Source: Bacilli bacterium
Lineage (GTDB): Bacteria; Bacillota_I; Bacilli_A; RFN20; CAG-826
Direction of reading: 5' to 3'
Assembly (NCBI GenBank): GCA_016302065.1
Contig: JAEDOI010000002.1
Coordinates: forward strand, 1-64,000
DNA length: 64,000 nucleotides
Position numbers and translations under genes: made by a program. Below, in pieces: positions 50,433-59,244 of this stretch. Within the stretch, counting starts at the first letter, position 1. Each line of letters starts with the position of its first letter. Under the pieces are notes generated by a model. It had not been told where the DNA came from, did no database searches, and worked only from the letters and a program-made list of their open reading frames with translations.

Positions 50433-53018
50433 TTATAGTAAATTCAATTTATTTTTAATTTCGTTTAAATTTTCTAAATATTTATTATATTTTTCAGTTT
50501 CTAAATCAATTTTTGCTTTTGGAGCTTTGCTAATAAAATTTTGGTTATGCAATAATCCTTCACTTCTTTTAATTTCAGCTTCAAGTCTTTCAATTTCCTT
50601 AAGTAATTTATTCTTAATTTCTTCCTTATTTTTATTGTCATTAATATAAAGTGTAAATCCATCAAAAACTTTAAAAGTTGTGTTCATTTCTTTGTCAATA
50701 TATTTAATATCGCTAGCAAAAGAAAATCTTAAAAGATATGGTATTAATTCTTTATTCAAACCATCACCTAATATGTCAAGTTCAAAACTAGCATTTGGAG
50801 CTAATTTATTATCTACTTTATAAGCTCTAACAAATTCAATTGCATAATTTAATTTTAAAACTTGATTAACTTCTTTATTAAATGAGAATCTTCTATTAAC
50901 AGTAGGGTAATTTTCAAGCATTATTGATTCTTTTATAGATGGAAGGTGAAGATAAATTTCTTCACAAATAAAAGGAGAAAATGGATAAAGCATCATAATA
51001 ATAGCTTTTAAAACATAAATTAACGTAAAGTAAGTATGATTATGATTACCATCACTCTTTAAATCTACCTTACTATATTCAAGGTATAATGAACAAAAAT
51101 CATCATAAACAAAATTAAACAAAATATTAGATGCAATACCATAATTGTAATTATCCATATATTTTGTCACTTCTTTTATTGTTTTATTTAATTTTGCAAG
51201 AATGTAACGATCAATTAAATTTAGTTCTTTTGTTTTAATATTTTCATCATATATATAATTAGGATCAATATTCATTAAAATATATCTAGCACTATTCCAA
51301 ATCTTATTTAAATAGTTACTACTTGCATTAACTTTTTCTTCGTCATATTTCATATCTTGTCCAGGAGTTGAAGATGTAGCAAGGAAATATCTTAAAGAAT
51401 CTGTACCATATTTATTAATAACGTCAATTGGATCAACACCATTTCCTGCTGATTTTGACATTTTTCTTCCTTTTGAGTCTCTGACAAGTCCATGAATTAA
51501 GACATTTTTAAATGGAACTTGTTTTGTAAAATTAAGGGATTGAAAATACATTCTTGCAACCCAGAAAAAGATAATATCATATCCAGTTACTAATAAATCA
51601 GTTGGAAAATAATGCTTATATAGTTCAGTTTCATCTGGCCAACCCATTGTAGCAAATGGCCAAAGACCACTTGAAAACCATGTGTCAAGAACATCTTCGT
51701 CTTGATAATAATCATCACCTTCTGGTTTATGATCACTTACTAGTATTTCATTAGTAGTTTTTGAGTAATAAACTGGTATTCTATGTCCCCACCATAATTG
51801 TCTAGATATGCACCAATCTTCACAATTTTCCATCCAACGAGTTAAAACTTTTTCAAATCGCCTTGGATAAAAATTAACTTTTTCTTTAGAATTTTGGTTA
51901 TTTAATACCATTTCTGCAAGAGGTTTCATCTTTATAAACCATTGCATGGATAAAATTGGTTCAACAACTGTGTCAGTTCTTTCACTATGTCCAACATTAT
52001 GAACCATTTTTTCAATTTTAATTAAATTACCATCTTTTTTAATATTTTCGACTAATAATTTTCGACATTCATATCTATCAAGACCTGAATAAATTCCACA
52101 ATTTTCTTTCATTGTCCCATCAATATTCATAATAATTGGATGATCAAAACCATATTTTTTACCAATTATGAAATCATTTGGGTCATGAGCTGGAGTACAT
52201 TTCATAGCCCCAGTTCCAAATTTGATATCAACATAATCATCAGCAATGATCACTAATTCATCATTATTTGCTGGATTAATTACTTTTTTTCCAATTACAT
52301 CTTGGTATCTCTTATCGTTAGGATTTACAACAATACAAGTATCTCCAAACATTGTTTCAGGTCTAGTTGTAGCAATTACTAAATATTTTTCTTTATCATC
52401 AACAAAGCGGTATTTAAAGTAGAAAAATTCACCTTCTTCTTCTTTATAAATTACTTCAATATTACTTAAAGCAGTCCTCATTTCAGTATCGTAATTAACA
52501 ATTCTTTCCCCTCTATAAATGAGTCCTTTATCATATAAATCTTTAAATACTTTATATACTGCTTTGTTAAAGCCCTTATCGAGAGTAAATCTTTCTTTTG
52601 TATAATCAAGCATTAATCCCATTTTAGCCCATTGAGAATGAATAATTTCACTATATTCTTCTTTCCATTCAAAAGCTTTCTTTAAAAATGCTTCTCTTCC
52701 TATATCATATCGAGAAATTCCTTCTGCTTTTAAACGTGCATCAACTTTAGCTTGAGTAGCAATGCCTGCATGATCACAACCTGGAAGAAAAAGACAATCG
52801 TAACCTTTTGCCTTTTTATAACGCATAGTTATATCCATAATAGTTGTATCAATAGCATGACCAATATGTAATTTTCCAGTGACATTTGGAGGAGGTAAAA
52901 CTAATGAAAATTTAGGTTTAGTATAATCTCCACACTTAAAATAACCCTTGTTTTTCCAAGTATCATACTTATTTTCCTCAACTTTTTTAAAGTCATATCT
53001 CTTATCTAAAATTTCCAT
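50433..53018 (-). CDS. valS: Valyl-tRNA synthetase
   Basis: 861 residues from the ATG at 53018, chosen because GGAGG lies seven bases upstream; the ATG at 53021 is only four bases away. Class I synthetase: PPPNVTGKLHIGHA has the HIGH motif near residue 54 and GRKMSKSAGNGVDP the KMSKS motif. Large editing domain in the middle (TTRPETMFGDT, GTGAMKCTPAHDPNDF) and a C-terminal coiled coil from about 795. It overlaps the end of engB (ATGA). Confidence 0.95.
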   Translation of the reverse strand: MEILDKRYDFKKVEENKYDTWKNKGYFKCGDYTKPKFSLVLPPPNVTGKLHIGHAIDTTIMDITMRYKKAKGYDCLFLPGCDHAGIATQAKVDARLKAEGISRYDIGREAFLKKAFEWKEEYSEIIHSQWAKMGLMLDYTKERFTLDKGFNKAVYKVFKDLYDKGLIYRGERIVNYDTEMRTALSNIEVIYKEEEGEFFYFKYRFVDDKEKYLVIATTRPETMFGDTCIVVNPNDKRYQDVIGKKVINPANNDELVIIADDYVDIKFGTGAMKCTPAHDPNDFIIGKKYGFDHPIIMNIDGTMKENCGIYSGLDRYECRKLLVENIKKDGNLIKIEKMVHNVGHSERTDTVVEPILSMQWFIKMKPLAEMVLNNQNSKEKVNFYPRRFEKVLTRWMENCEDWCISRQLWWGHRIPVYYSKTTNEILVSDHKPEGDDYYQDEDVLDTWFSSGLWPFATMGWPDETELYKHYFPTDLLVTGYDIIFFWVARMYFQSLNFTKQVPFKNVLIHGLVRDSKGRKMSKSAGNGVDPIDVINKYGTDSLRYFLATSSTPGQDMKYDEEKVNASSNYLNKIWNSARYILMNIDPNYIYDENIKTKELNLIDRYILAKLNKTIKEVTKYMDNYNYGIASNILFNFVYDDFCSLYLEYSKVDLKSDGNHNHTYFTLIYVLKAIIMMLYPFSPFICEEIYLHLPSIKESIMLENYPTVNRRFSFNKEVNQVLKLNYAIEFVRAYKVDNKLAPNASFELDILGDGLNKELIPYLLRFSFASDIKYIDKEMNTTFKVFDGFTLYINDNKNKEEIKNKLLKEIERLEAEIKRSEGLLHNQNFISKAPKAKIDLETEKYNKYLENLNEIKNKLNLL

Positions 53019-53617
53019 CATTTATCCTCCAAAGCTATATAATGGTCAATTGTTTCCTTTAATATCAATAATGATCTATCATCTTTAGAACTTGTTAATA
53101 ATATTAAAGAATTTTCTTTTGTAACATCTAATTTATCTTTTAAATTTTTATAAATTTTACTCTTTTCTGATTGATTCAATTTATCACATTTAGTTAAAGC
53201 GATGCAGAAAGGATAATTATAAGAAATTAAAAACTTATAGAAATCGTAATCATCATCAGTTGGTAAATGTCGTGAATCAAGTAAGAAAACAACAAGTTTT
53301 AAATATTTATTGTTTTCAAAATATTTTTCAAGCATATCTCCATAAAATGTATAGTCAACATCCTTTTTTTGAGAATAACCATACCCTGGAGAATCGACAA
53401 AATAAAATGAATCATCGATTAAAAAATAATTTAATAATCTAGTATGACCAGGTTTCTTGCTAGTAAAAGCTAATTTTGAATTATTAGTTAATGCATTAAT
53501 TAAGCTAGATTTTCCAACATTAGATTTACCAATAAAGATAACCTCGTTTTTCCTATTTTCTAAATCTTTTAAATCGATTATAGATTTAACAAATGTTGCT
53601 TTCTTATAAAAATTCAT
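53018..53617 (-). CDS. engB: Ribosome biogenesis GTP-binding protein EngB/YsxC
   Basis: 199 residues. GTPase for 50S assembly. FIGKSNVGKSSLINAL (G1 near residues 30-38), KPGHTRLLNYFLI, DSPGYGYSQ (G3 near 75) and LTKCDKLNQSE (G4 near 141) all fit the family. It overlaps lon upstream by four bases and valS downstream, and the order lon-engB is that of Bacillus lonA-ysxC. The stop codon is TGA. Confidence 0.94.
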   Translation of the reverse strand: MNFYKKATFVKSIIDLKDLENRKNEVIFIGKSNVGKSSLINALTNNSKLAFTSKKPGHTRLLNYFLIDDSFYFVDSPGYGYSQKKDVDYTFYGDMLEKYFENNKYLKLVVFLLDSRHLPTDDDYDFYKFLISYNYPFCIALTKCDKLNQSEKSKIYKNLKDKLDVTKENSLILLTSSKDDRSLLILKETIDHYIALEDK

Positions 53618-55941
53618 AAATCAAATATAATTTTTAAAGCATCAAGGACGCTTTCCATATAAATAAACTTAATATTGTCTTGAATTTCATGTGGTAATTC
53701 AAGAACATTTTTCTTATTTTCAAGTGGAACAAAAATTGTTTTAATACCACTTCTTAAAGCAGCTAAAGTTTTCTCTTTTAAACCGCCAATTGCTAATGCT
53801 TTTCCTCTTAAACTAATTTCACCAGTCATAGCAATATCTCCACTAATAGGTTTTTTAATTAAAGCGCTAACAATTGCACAACATGTTGCACATCCAGCAC
53901 TTGGGCCATCCTTAGGAATAGCTCCTTCTGGGAAATGAATGTGTATGTCGCTATTTTTCAATATTTCTTTATCTATATTTAAAGTTTCATAGTTTGCTTT
54001 AATAAAGGAATAGGCTATCGCACAACTTTCTTTCATTACATCACCCAATTTTCCAGTTAAAGTTAACTTTCCATTTCCTTCAAAGTAATTGACTTCAATA
54101 GGTAAAATCGATCCTCCAACTGAAGAATAAGCAAGTCCAGTCATAACACCAATTTGCTTATCTTTTTCTTTCATTGTTGGGTCGAAATCTTCAATACCTA
54201 AAAATTCCTTAATAGTATCTTTAGTAATTACAAATCCTTCTTTAACTTCGTTACTTAAATATTTAACAACAACTTTTCTAAGGCAGTCAGCAATTCTTCT
54301 TTCAAGATTTCTAACACCAGATTCACGAGTATAACGTTCAATTAAATATTCAATAGCTTCATCGTCAAAATTAATATTTTTATCATTTAAGCCAGTATTT
54401 ACCAACTCTTTTTTAATTAAATAATCTTTCGCAATGTGAACTTTATCAAGAAGTGTGTAACTATCAACTTCGATTAATTCAAGTCTATCCATTAATGGAC
54501 CAGGAATTGAATTTAAATCATTAGCAGTACAAATAAATAAAACATTGCTTAAATTATATGAAATTTCTAAGTAATGATCGTTAAATGCAACGTTTTGTTC
54601 TGGATCAAGAACTTCAAGCAAAGCACTTGAAGGATCTCCACGAAGTCCATTTTGACCAAGTTTATCAATTTCATCAAGTAAAAATACAGGATTGTTTACT
54701 TTAACTTTATTTAAAGATCTAATAATAATTCCAGGACGAGAACCAACATAAGTTCTAATATGCCCTCTAATTTGGGCTTCATCATCAATTCCACCAAGTG
54801 AACATTTAACAAACTTTCTATTCAAAGCTCTTGCAATTGATCTAGAGAGACTTGTTTTTCCTACTCCTGGAGGTCCATATAAACATAAAATTGGAGCTTT
54901 TAAATTATTATTTATTGTTTTTACAGCAAGATATTCTAAAATTCTTGATTTTACTTTCTCTAAACCGTAATGGTCTTCATCTAAGATTCTTTTAACCTCT
55001 TTTATATCTTTGGTATCTTCACTATGTTGATACCAAGGAAGATTCATAACATTTTCAATATAATCCTTTACCAAAGCTCCTTCTAAACTGCCAGCAGGCA
55101 TATTTTTTAATTTTTTAAGTTCAGTATGAATTTTAGTTTTCACTTCTTCAGGATAAGGATTGTCATCAAGTTTTTTATTAACACTTTGTTCAAAACTTGT
55201 TTCATCATCACCAAGTTCCTTATTAATTGCACGCATTTTTTCGCGTAAAATATATTCTTTTTGACTTTTTGTTGCTGAATCACGAACAATATCATTAATT
55301 TTTTGTTCGATTAAATCACTTTCATCGAGATAATTTAAACAATCAATAATTATTTTTAATCGTTCTTCAACATTTTCGGCTTCAAGTAATTGTTGTTTTC
55401 TTGAAACATCCACAGCCAATAAGTTAGAAATTAAATAAGATAACTCAATGGCACTGATACCACCTTGAATTTTATTTAAAAAAGATTTTTCAATTCTAGA
55501 ATTTAAGTATTTTTCTGGTCTAGAAGTTATAATATCTAAAACATTCTTAATTAAAGGACCACAAATTTTTGGATCTTCAATTGGATCATCAAGAAATTCG
55601 ACATCAGCAAAAAATGCATCGCTAGAAAAATCAAAATTAATTATTTTAGCTCGCATTGTACAATTTACAAAAGCGCGATATCCATTTTTATTTTTCTTCC
55701 TATCAGTAAAATAAACAAACGTTCCAACCTTAGCAATATCATCTTCTGAGGATATTTCGTTTTTTGAATCGTCAAGTTGCGTAACTAAAACGCATTGTTC
55801 TGAATAATTTTTAATAGATTCATCAAAACTTTTTTTCGAGTGTTCGCGCTCAATTGATAGAAAGAAATTTGTAAATGGAAATGCAACAACACCTTTTGTA
55901 ATAATTACTGGTATTTTAAAAACTTTGTTATCTTTTTCCAT
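53614..55941 (-). CDS. lon: ATP-dependent Lon protease
   Basis: 775 residues. N-terminal substrate domain, AAA+ module with LYGPPGVGKTSLSRSIA near residues 352-368, FLLDEIDKLGQNGLRGDP, and a Ser-Lys protease domain with PKDGPSAGCATCCAIVSALIKKP (catalytic Ser near 676). ALRSGIKTIFVP lies near the end. AAGGAAA precedes the ATG. It follows tig directly (20 bases); clpX, usually between tig and lon in Bacilli, is missing. Confidence 0.95.
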   Translation of the reverse strand: MEKDNKVFKIPVIITKGVVAFPFTNFFLSIEREHSKKSFDESIKNYSEQCVLVTQLDDSKNEISSEDDIAKVGTFVYFTDRKKNKNGYRAFVNCTMRAKIINFDFSSDAFFADVEFLDDPIEDPKICGPLIKNVLDIITSRPEKYLNSRIEKSFLNKIQGGISAIELSYLISNLLAVDVSRKQQLLEAENVEERLKIIIDCLNYLDESDLIEQKINDIVRDSATKSQKEYILREKMRAINKELGDDETSFEQSVNKKLDDNPYPEEVKTKIHTELKKLKNMPAGSLEGALVKDYIENVMNLPWYQHSEDTKDIKEVKRILDEDHYGLEKVKSRILEYLAVKTINNNLKAPILCLYGPPGVGKTSLSRSIARALNRKFVKCSLGGIDDEAQIRGHIRTYVGSRPGIIIRSLNKVKVNNPVFLLDEIDKLGQNGLRGDPSSALLEVLDPEQNVAFNDHYLEISYNLSNVLFICTANDLNSIPGPLMDRLELIEVDSYTLLDKVHIAKDYLIKKELVNTGLNDKNINFDDEAIEYLIERYTRESGVRNLERRIADCLRKVVVKYLSNEVKEGFVITKDTIKEFLGIEDFDPTMKEKDKQIGVMTGLAYSSVGGSILPIEVNYFEGNGKLTLTGKLGDVMKESCAIAYSFIKANYETLNIDKEILKNSDIHIHFPEGAIPKDGPSAGCATCCAIVSALIKKPISGDIAMTGEISLRGKALAIGGLKEKTLAALRSGIKTIFVPLENKKNVLELPHEIQDNIKFIYMESVLDALKIIFDL

Positions 55942-55961
55942 TAAAATTTCCTTTTAAATTA

Positions 55962-57377
55962 TTATTTTGCTTCTTCAGCAGGTTTTTCTTCAGTCTTTTT
56001 TGCTCTTGGTTTTCTAGTCTTCTTAACTGGAGCATCTTCTTTAACTTCTGTTTCAGCAGGTTTTTCAGTTGGTTCTTCTTTAGTTTCTTTTTCTTCAGTT
56101 AAAGGACCGTTATTTGCTTTAAGGAAGTTAATAATTTTTTGATTTGATAATGAAGAAACGATTTCTCTTTCTTGTTCTGAATATTTTTTCTTAAATTCAG
56201 CAACATCCATATTATAAAGTTTAGCTGTATCTTCATAGAATTTATCTAATTCAGCTTTTGAAATGTAAAGATTTTCAACTTCAGCAAGTTTTCCTAAAAC
56301 AACTTGACTTGTAATTTCATGTTTAGCATTTTCTTTAGCAGTTTCTAATAATTTTTCTTCAGTTAATCCTAAAATTTGAAGATATTGTTCAAAAGTTAAA
56401 CCGTTTTGTTCAACTTGTTGTTTTGTTTTTTCAACAGTATTTTTAGCTTCTGCTTCTAAGACTTTTTCACCAATTACAACTTCACTATTTTCACAGATTT
56501 TGTTGATTAATCTTTGTAAATAATCTGATTCAGCATTTCTGACTTTTTCGTTAAATAATTTATTCTTTTGATGCTTCTTTAAATCTTCAACAGTTTTTAC
56601 ATTTGCAATATTTAAAGTTTCGACAAATTCATCATTTAATTCTGGAACAACTTTAGTTTTAACTTCATGAATCATACAAACAAATTTAGCTGGTTTTCCT
56701 GCTAAATCTTTAACATATTGTTCTGGGAATGTAATTAAAACATCTTTCTTAGTTTCAGCACTAACACCAACTAATTGTTCTTCAAAACCTGGAACAAAAC
56801 TATTTGAACCTAAAACTAATGAATAGTTATCAGCACTTCCACCTTCAAATTCTTTACCATCAATGTATCCTTTAAAATCAAGAACAACAGTATCACCAAG
56901 TTTTGCAGGTTCATTTGATAAAACTAATTCGGCATTATCAGCTAATAATTTATCAATTGATTCTTTGACTTCTTTTGCACTTACTTTTGGTTCAGTATAT
57001 TCAAGATGAATATCTTTATATTGTCCTAATTTTACTTCTGGATAAACCGTAATTGTAAATTTTACTTTTAAAGCTTCATCAGTTAAATCAGTAACTTCTA
57101 CATCTGGTTGAGTAAATGGAACAAGTTTAAATTCTTTAATTGCTTCATCATACATTGAAGGAAGAGCAATATTGATAGCTTCGTTGATTAATTTATTTGG
57201 ATCAACATAATTTTTAGCCATTGATTCTGGAGCTTGTCCTTTTCTAAAACCTTTAATTTGAACATTTTTAATTAATTTTTTTAAAGCTTTCTCTCTAGCT
57301 GCTGTCCAAGCTTCTTTTTCAAGAGTTGCATCAATTTCATAGACACCTTCGCCTTTGTTTAATAATTCTTTTTGCAT
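55962..57377 (-). CDS. tig: Trigger factor
   Basis: 471 residues. Ribosome-bound chaperone and prolyl isomerase. N-terminal ribosome-binding domain with the signature IKGFRKGQAPESM near residue 43, FKBP domain with GDTVVLDFKGYIDGKEFEGG near 165, and the helical C-terminal chaperone domain. The last 45 residues (from NNGPLTEEKE on) are a low-complexity Lys/Glu/Pro tail ending KKTEEKPAEEAK, absent from most relatives. AAAGGAAA precedes the ATG. Promoters with a dyad lie upstream. Confidence 0.93.
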   Translation of the reverse strand: MQKELLNKGEGVYEIDATLEKEAWTAAREKALKKLIKNVQIKGFRKGQAPESMAKNYVDPNKLINEAINIALPSMYDEAIKEFKLVPFTQPDVEVTDLTDEALKVKFTITVYPEVKLGQYKDIHLEYTEPKVSAKEVKESIDKLLADNAELVLSNEPAKLGDTVVLDFKGYIDGKEFEGGSADNYSLVLGSNSFVPGFEEQLVGVSAETKKDVLITFPEQYVKDLAGKPAKFVCMIHEVKTKVVPELNDEFVETLNIANVKTVEDLKKHQKNKLFNEKVRNAESDYLQRLINKICENSEVVIGEKVLEAEAKNTVEKTKQQVEQNGLTFEQYLQILGLTEEKLLETAKENAKHEITSQVVLGKLAEVENLYISKAELDKFYEDTAKLYNMDVAEFKKKYSEQEREIVSSLSNQKIINFLKANNGPLTEEKETKEEPTEKPAETEVKEDAPVKKTRKPRAKKTEEKPAEEAK

Positions 57378-57400
57378 ATTAAATATTTCCTTTCAAAAAT

Positions 57401-57438
57401 TATACTTAAAAATTATATACTAGATTTATAATCTAGTA
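57401..57438 (-). promoter_or_regulatory. tig promoter region with 21-bp dyad
   Basis: TACTAGATT (57418-57426) and AATCTAGTA (57430-57438) are perfect complements around TAT. On the minus strand two TATAAT elements follow (ending near 57411 and 57401), the first with TTTACT about 17 bases upstream, so the dyad lies in the promoter spacer. It could also serve as a weak uvrC terminator, since T-rich sequence follows. Confidence 0.5.
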
Positions 57439-57477
57439 AAGTATTTGAGAATAAAAAAATATGAATAAAAACAATAA

Positions 57478-59244
57478 TTAAGAAATCTTTTTAATTTTTT
57501 CAAGAAGTTTCTCTGCTGCATCTTTTGGAATAATCTGTGTTAACTCTTCAATAGTAGCAAACGATAGATCTTTTAACGTTGGATAACGTCTAATTAAATT
57601 CTCCTTTTTAACTTTTCCAATGCCTTTTACATCATCAAAAATAGACTTAAACATATCTTTACTACGTTTTTTAATGTGTGTTGATATTGCAAAACGATGA
57701 ACTTCATCTTGCATCCTTGTTAAAAAGAAAAATAGCGGCTTATCATTTTTTATGTCAATTTTTTCTCCATTTTCATTTAATAAACCTGAAGTGTGATGAT
57801 TGTTATCTTTAAATAAAGAACAAATATTTATATGAATTCCTAACTCTTTTAATACTTCTTCACCAATTTCAAGTTGAGATAAACCTCCATCTAAAATAAT
57901 TAAATCAGGATATCTTGAATTTTCTTCTTTAAGTCTTTTGTATCTTCTTGTTAGTATTTCTTTCATACTGCTTAAATCATCATTTTTATTAAAAGATTCA
58001 ATATTGTATTTTCTATACAATTTTTTATATGGTTCGCCATTAATAAAAGCAACACTTGCTCCTATTGCATTTGTTCCGTTTAAATGAGAATTATCAAACA
58101 ATTCGATATAATATGGTGTTTTTATATTTAAAATGGAGCCAAGTTTTTCTAATAATTCAAGTTTATTATCATCTATTCTTGCAGTTAAAAAATGTTCGTC
58201 TAAAGCTTCTTTCGAATTATCTAAAATTGTACTTGAAGAATCAAATATTTTTCCTTTTGTAACATAAATTACATTTAAATTTTCATTAAATGTTACTATA
58301 TAATCTTTTAAATCCTTATTAAAAACATCTATTTCTTTAGGGATTATATTATTTGCATAGTATTGTAAAATAATATTTCCAACAAATTCATTTAAATCTC
58401 CAATTATTTCATAAACAAATTTTCTTTTTGACAATAATTTTCCTTGTCTATATATAAAAAATACAATACCAACATAACCTTCTCGAGTCGAAAACCCTAT
58501 TAAATCCCTGTCAATTTTATCCATAAATTCTACTTGTTGTTTTTCATTAATGTTTTTAATTGCATCAAGTAAATTTTTATATTCTTTTGCTTTTTCAAAT
58601 TCTAAATTAGAAATAGATTCATTTAATAAATTATTTAAATTCCCTATGATTTCCTTATTATTTCCATTTAAAAATGATTCAATCTTTTTAATTTCTTCGT
58701 CATATTCTTCCTTTGAAATATGATTAATACATGCTCCAAAACATTGATGCATATGATAATATAAACATGGTTTAGTAGGTAAAGTTTTACATTTTCTAAG
58801 TCTAAATAATTTATCAACAACTCCTAACGTTTCATAACAATATGATGAAGAAGGATAGGGTCCAAAATAAATAAATTTACTATTATTTGTATTTCTAGAA
58901 ATTGTAATATATGGATTTTCATTTTTCTTAGCAATCGCAATATAAGGATAATGTTTATCATCCATTAATAAAATATTATATCTAGGAGTATGTTTTTTAA
59001 TCAAATTCATTTCTAAAATTAATGCTTCTTTTTCAGTTGAAGTAATAATTGTTTCAAAATGATCGACATTTTTAACCATCATAAAAGTTTTTCCGTTTTG
59101 TGGACGTAAAAAATATTGGGACACTCTATTCTTTAAATTTTTGGCTTTTCCAACATAAATTATATTGTTATCTTTATCAAACATTTGATAACAACCAGGT
59201 TTATTTGGCAATAAACTTATTTCTCTTTTTAATAATTCGTTCAT
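57478..59244 (-). CDS. uvrC: Excinuclease ABC subunit C
   Basis: 588 residues. Makes both incisions in nucleotide-excision repair. GIY-YIG nuclease at the start (LPNKPGCYQMFD, IIYVGKAKNLKNRVSQYF), UVR motif near residues 208-225 (SNLEFEKAKEYKNLL), RNase H-like nuclease with FDNSHLNGTNAIGASV near 389 and DGGLSQLEIG near 456, and C-terminal helix-hairpin-helix (KGIGKVKKENLIRRYPTLKDL). It overlaps mutS2 by four bases. No Shine-Dalgarno is obvious, so coupling to mutS2 is likely. Confidence 0.95.
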   Translation of the reverse strand: MNELLKREISLLPNKPGCYQMFDKDNNIIYVGKAKNLKNRVSQYFLRPQNGKTFMMVKNVDHFETIITSTEKEALILEMNLIKKHTPRYNILLMDDKHYPYIAIAKKNENPYITISRNTNNSKFIYFGPYPSSSYCYETLGVVDKLFRLRKCKTLPTKPCLYYHMHQCFGACINHISKEEYDEEIKKIESFLNGNNKEIIGNLNNLLNESISNLEFEKAKEYKNLLDAIKNINEKQQVEFMDKIDRDLIGFSTREGYVGIVFFIYRQGKLLSKRKFVYEIIGDLNEFVGNIILQYYANNIIPKEIDVFNKDLKDYIVTFNENLNVIYVTKGKIFDSSSTILDNSKEALDEHFLTARIDDNKLELLEKLGSILNIKTPYYIELFDNSHLNGTNAIGASVAFINGEPYKKLYRKYNIESFNKNDDLSSMKEILTRRYKRLKEENSRYPDLIILDGGLSQLEIGEEVLKELGIHINICSLFKDNNHHTSGLLNENGEKIDIKNDKPLFFFLTRMQDEVHRFAISTHIKKRSKDMFKSIFDDVKGIGKVKKENLIRRYPTLKDLSFATIEELTQIIPKDAAEKLLEKIKKIS

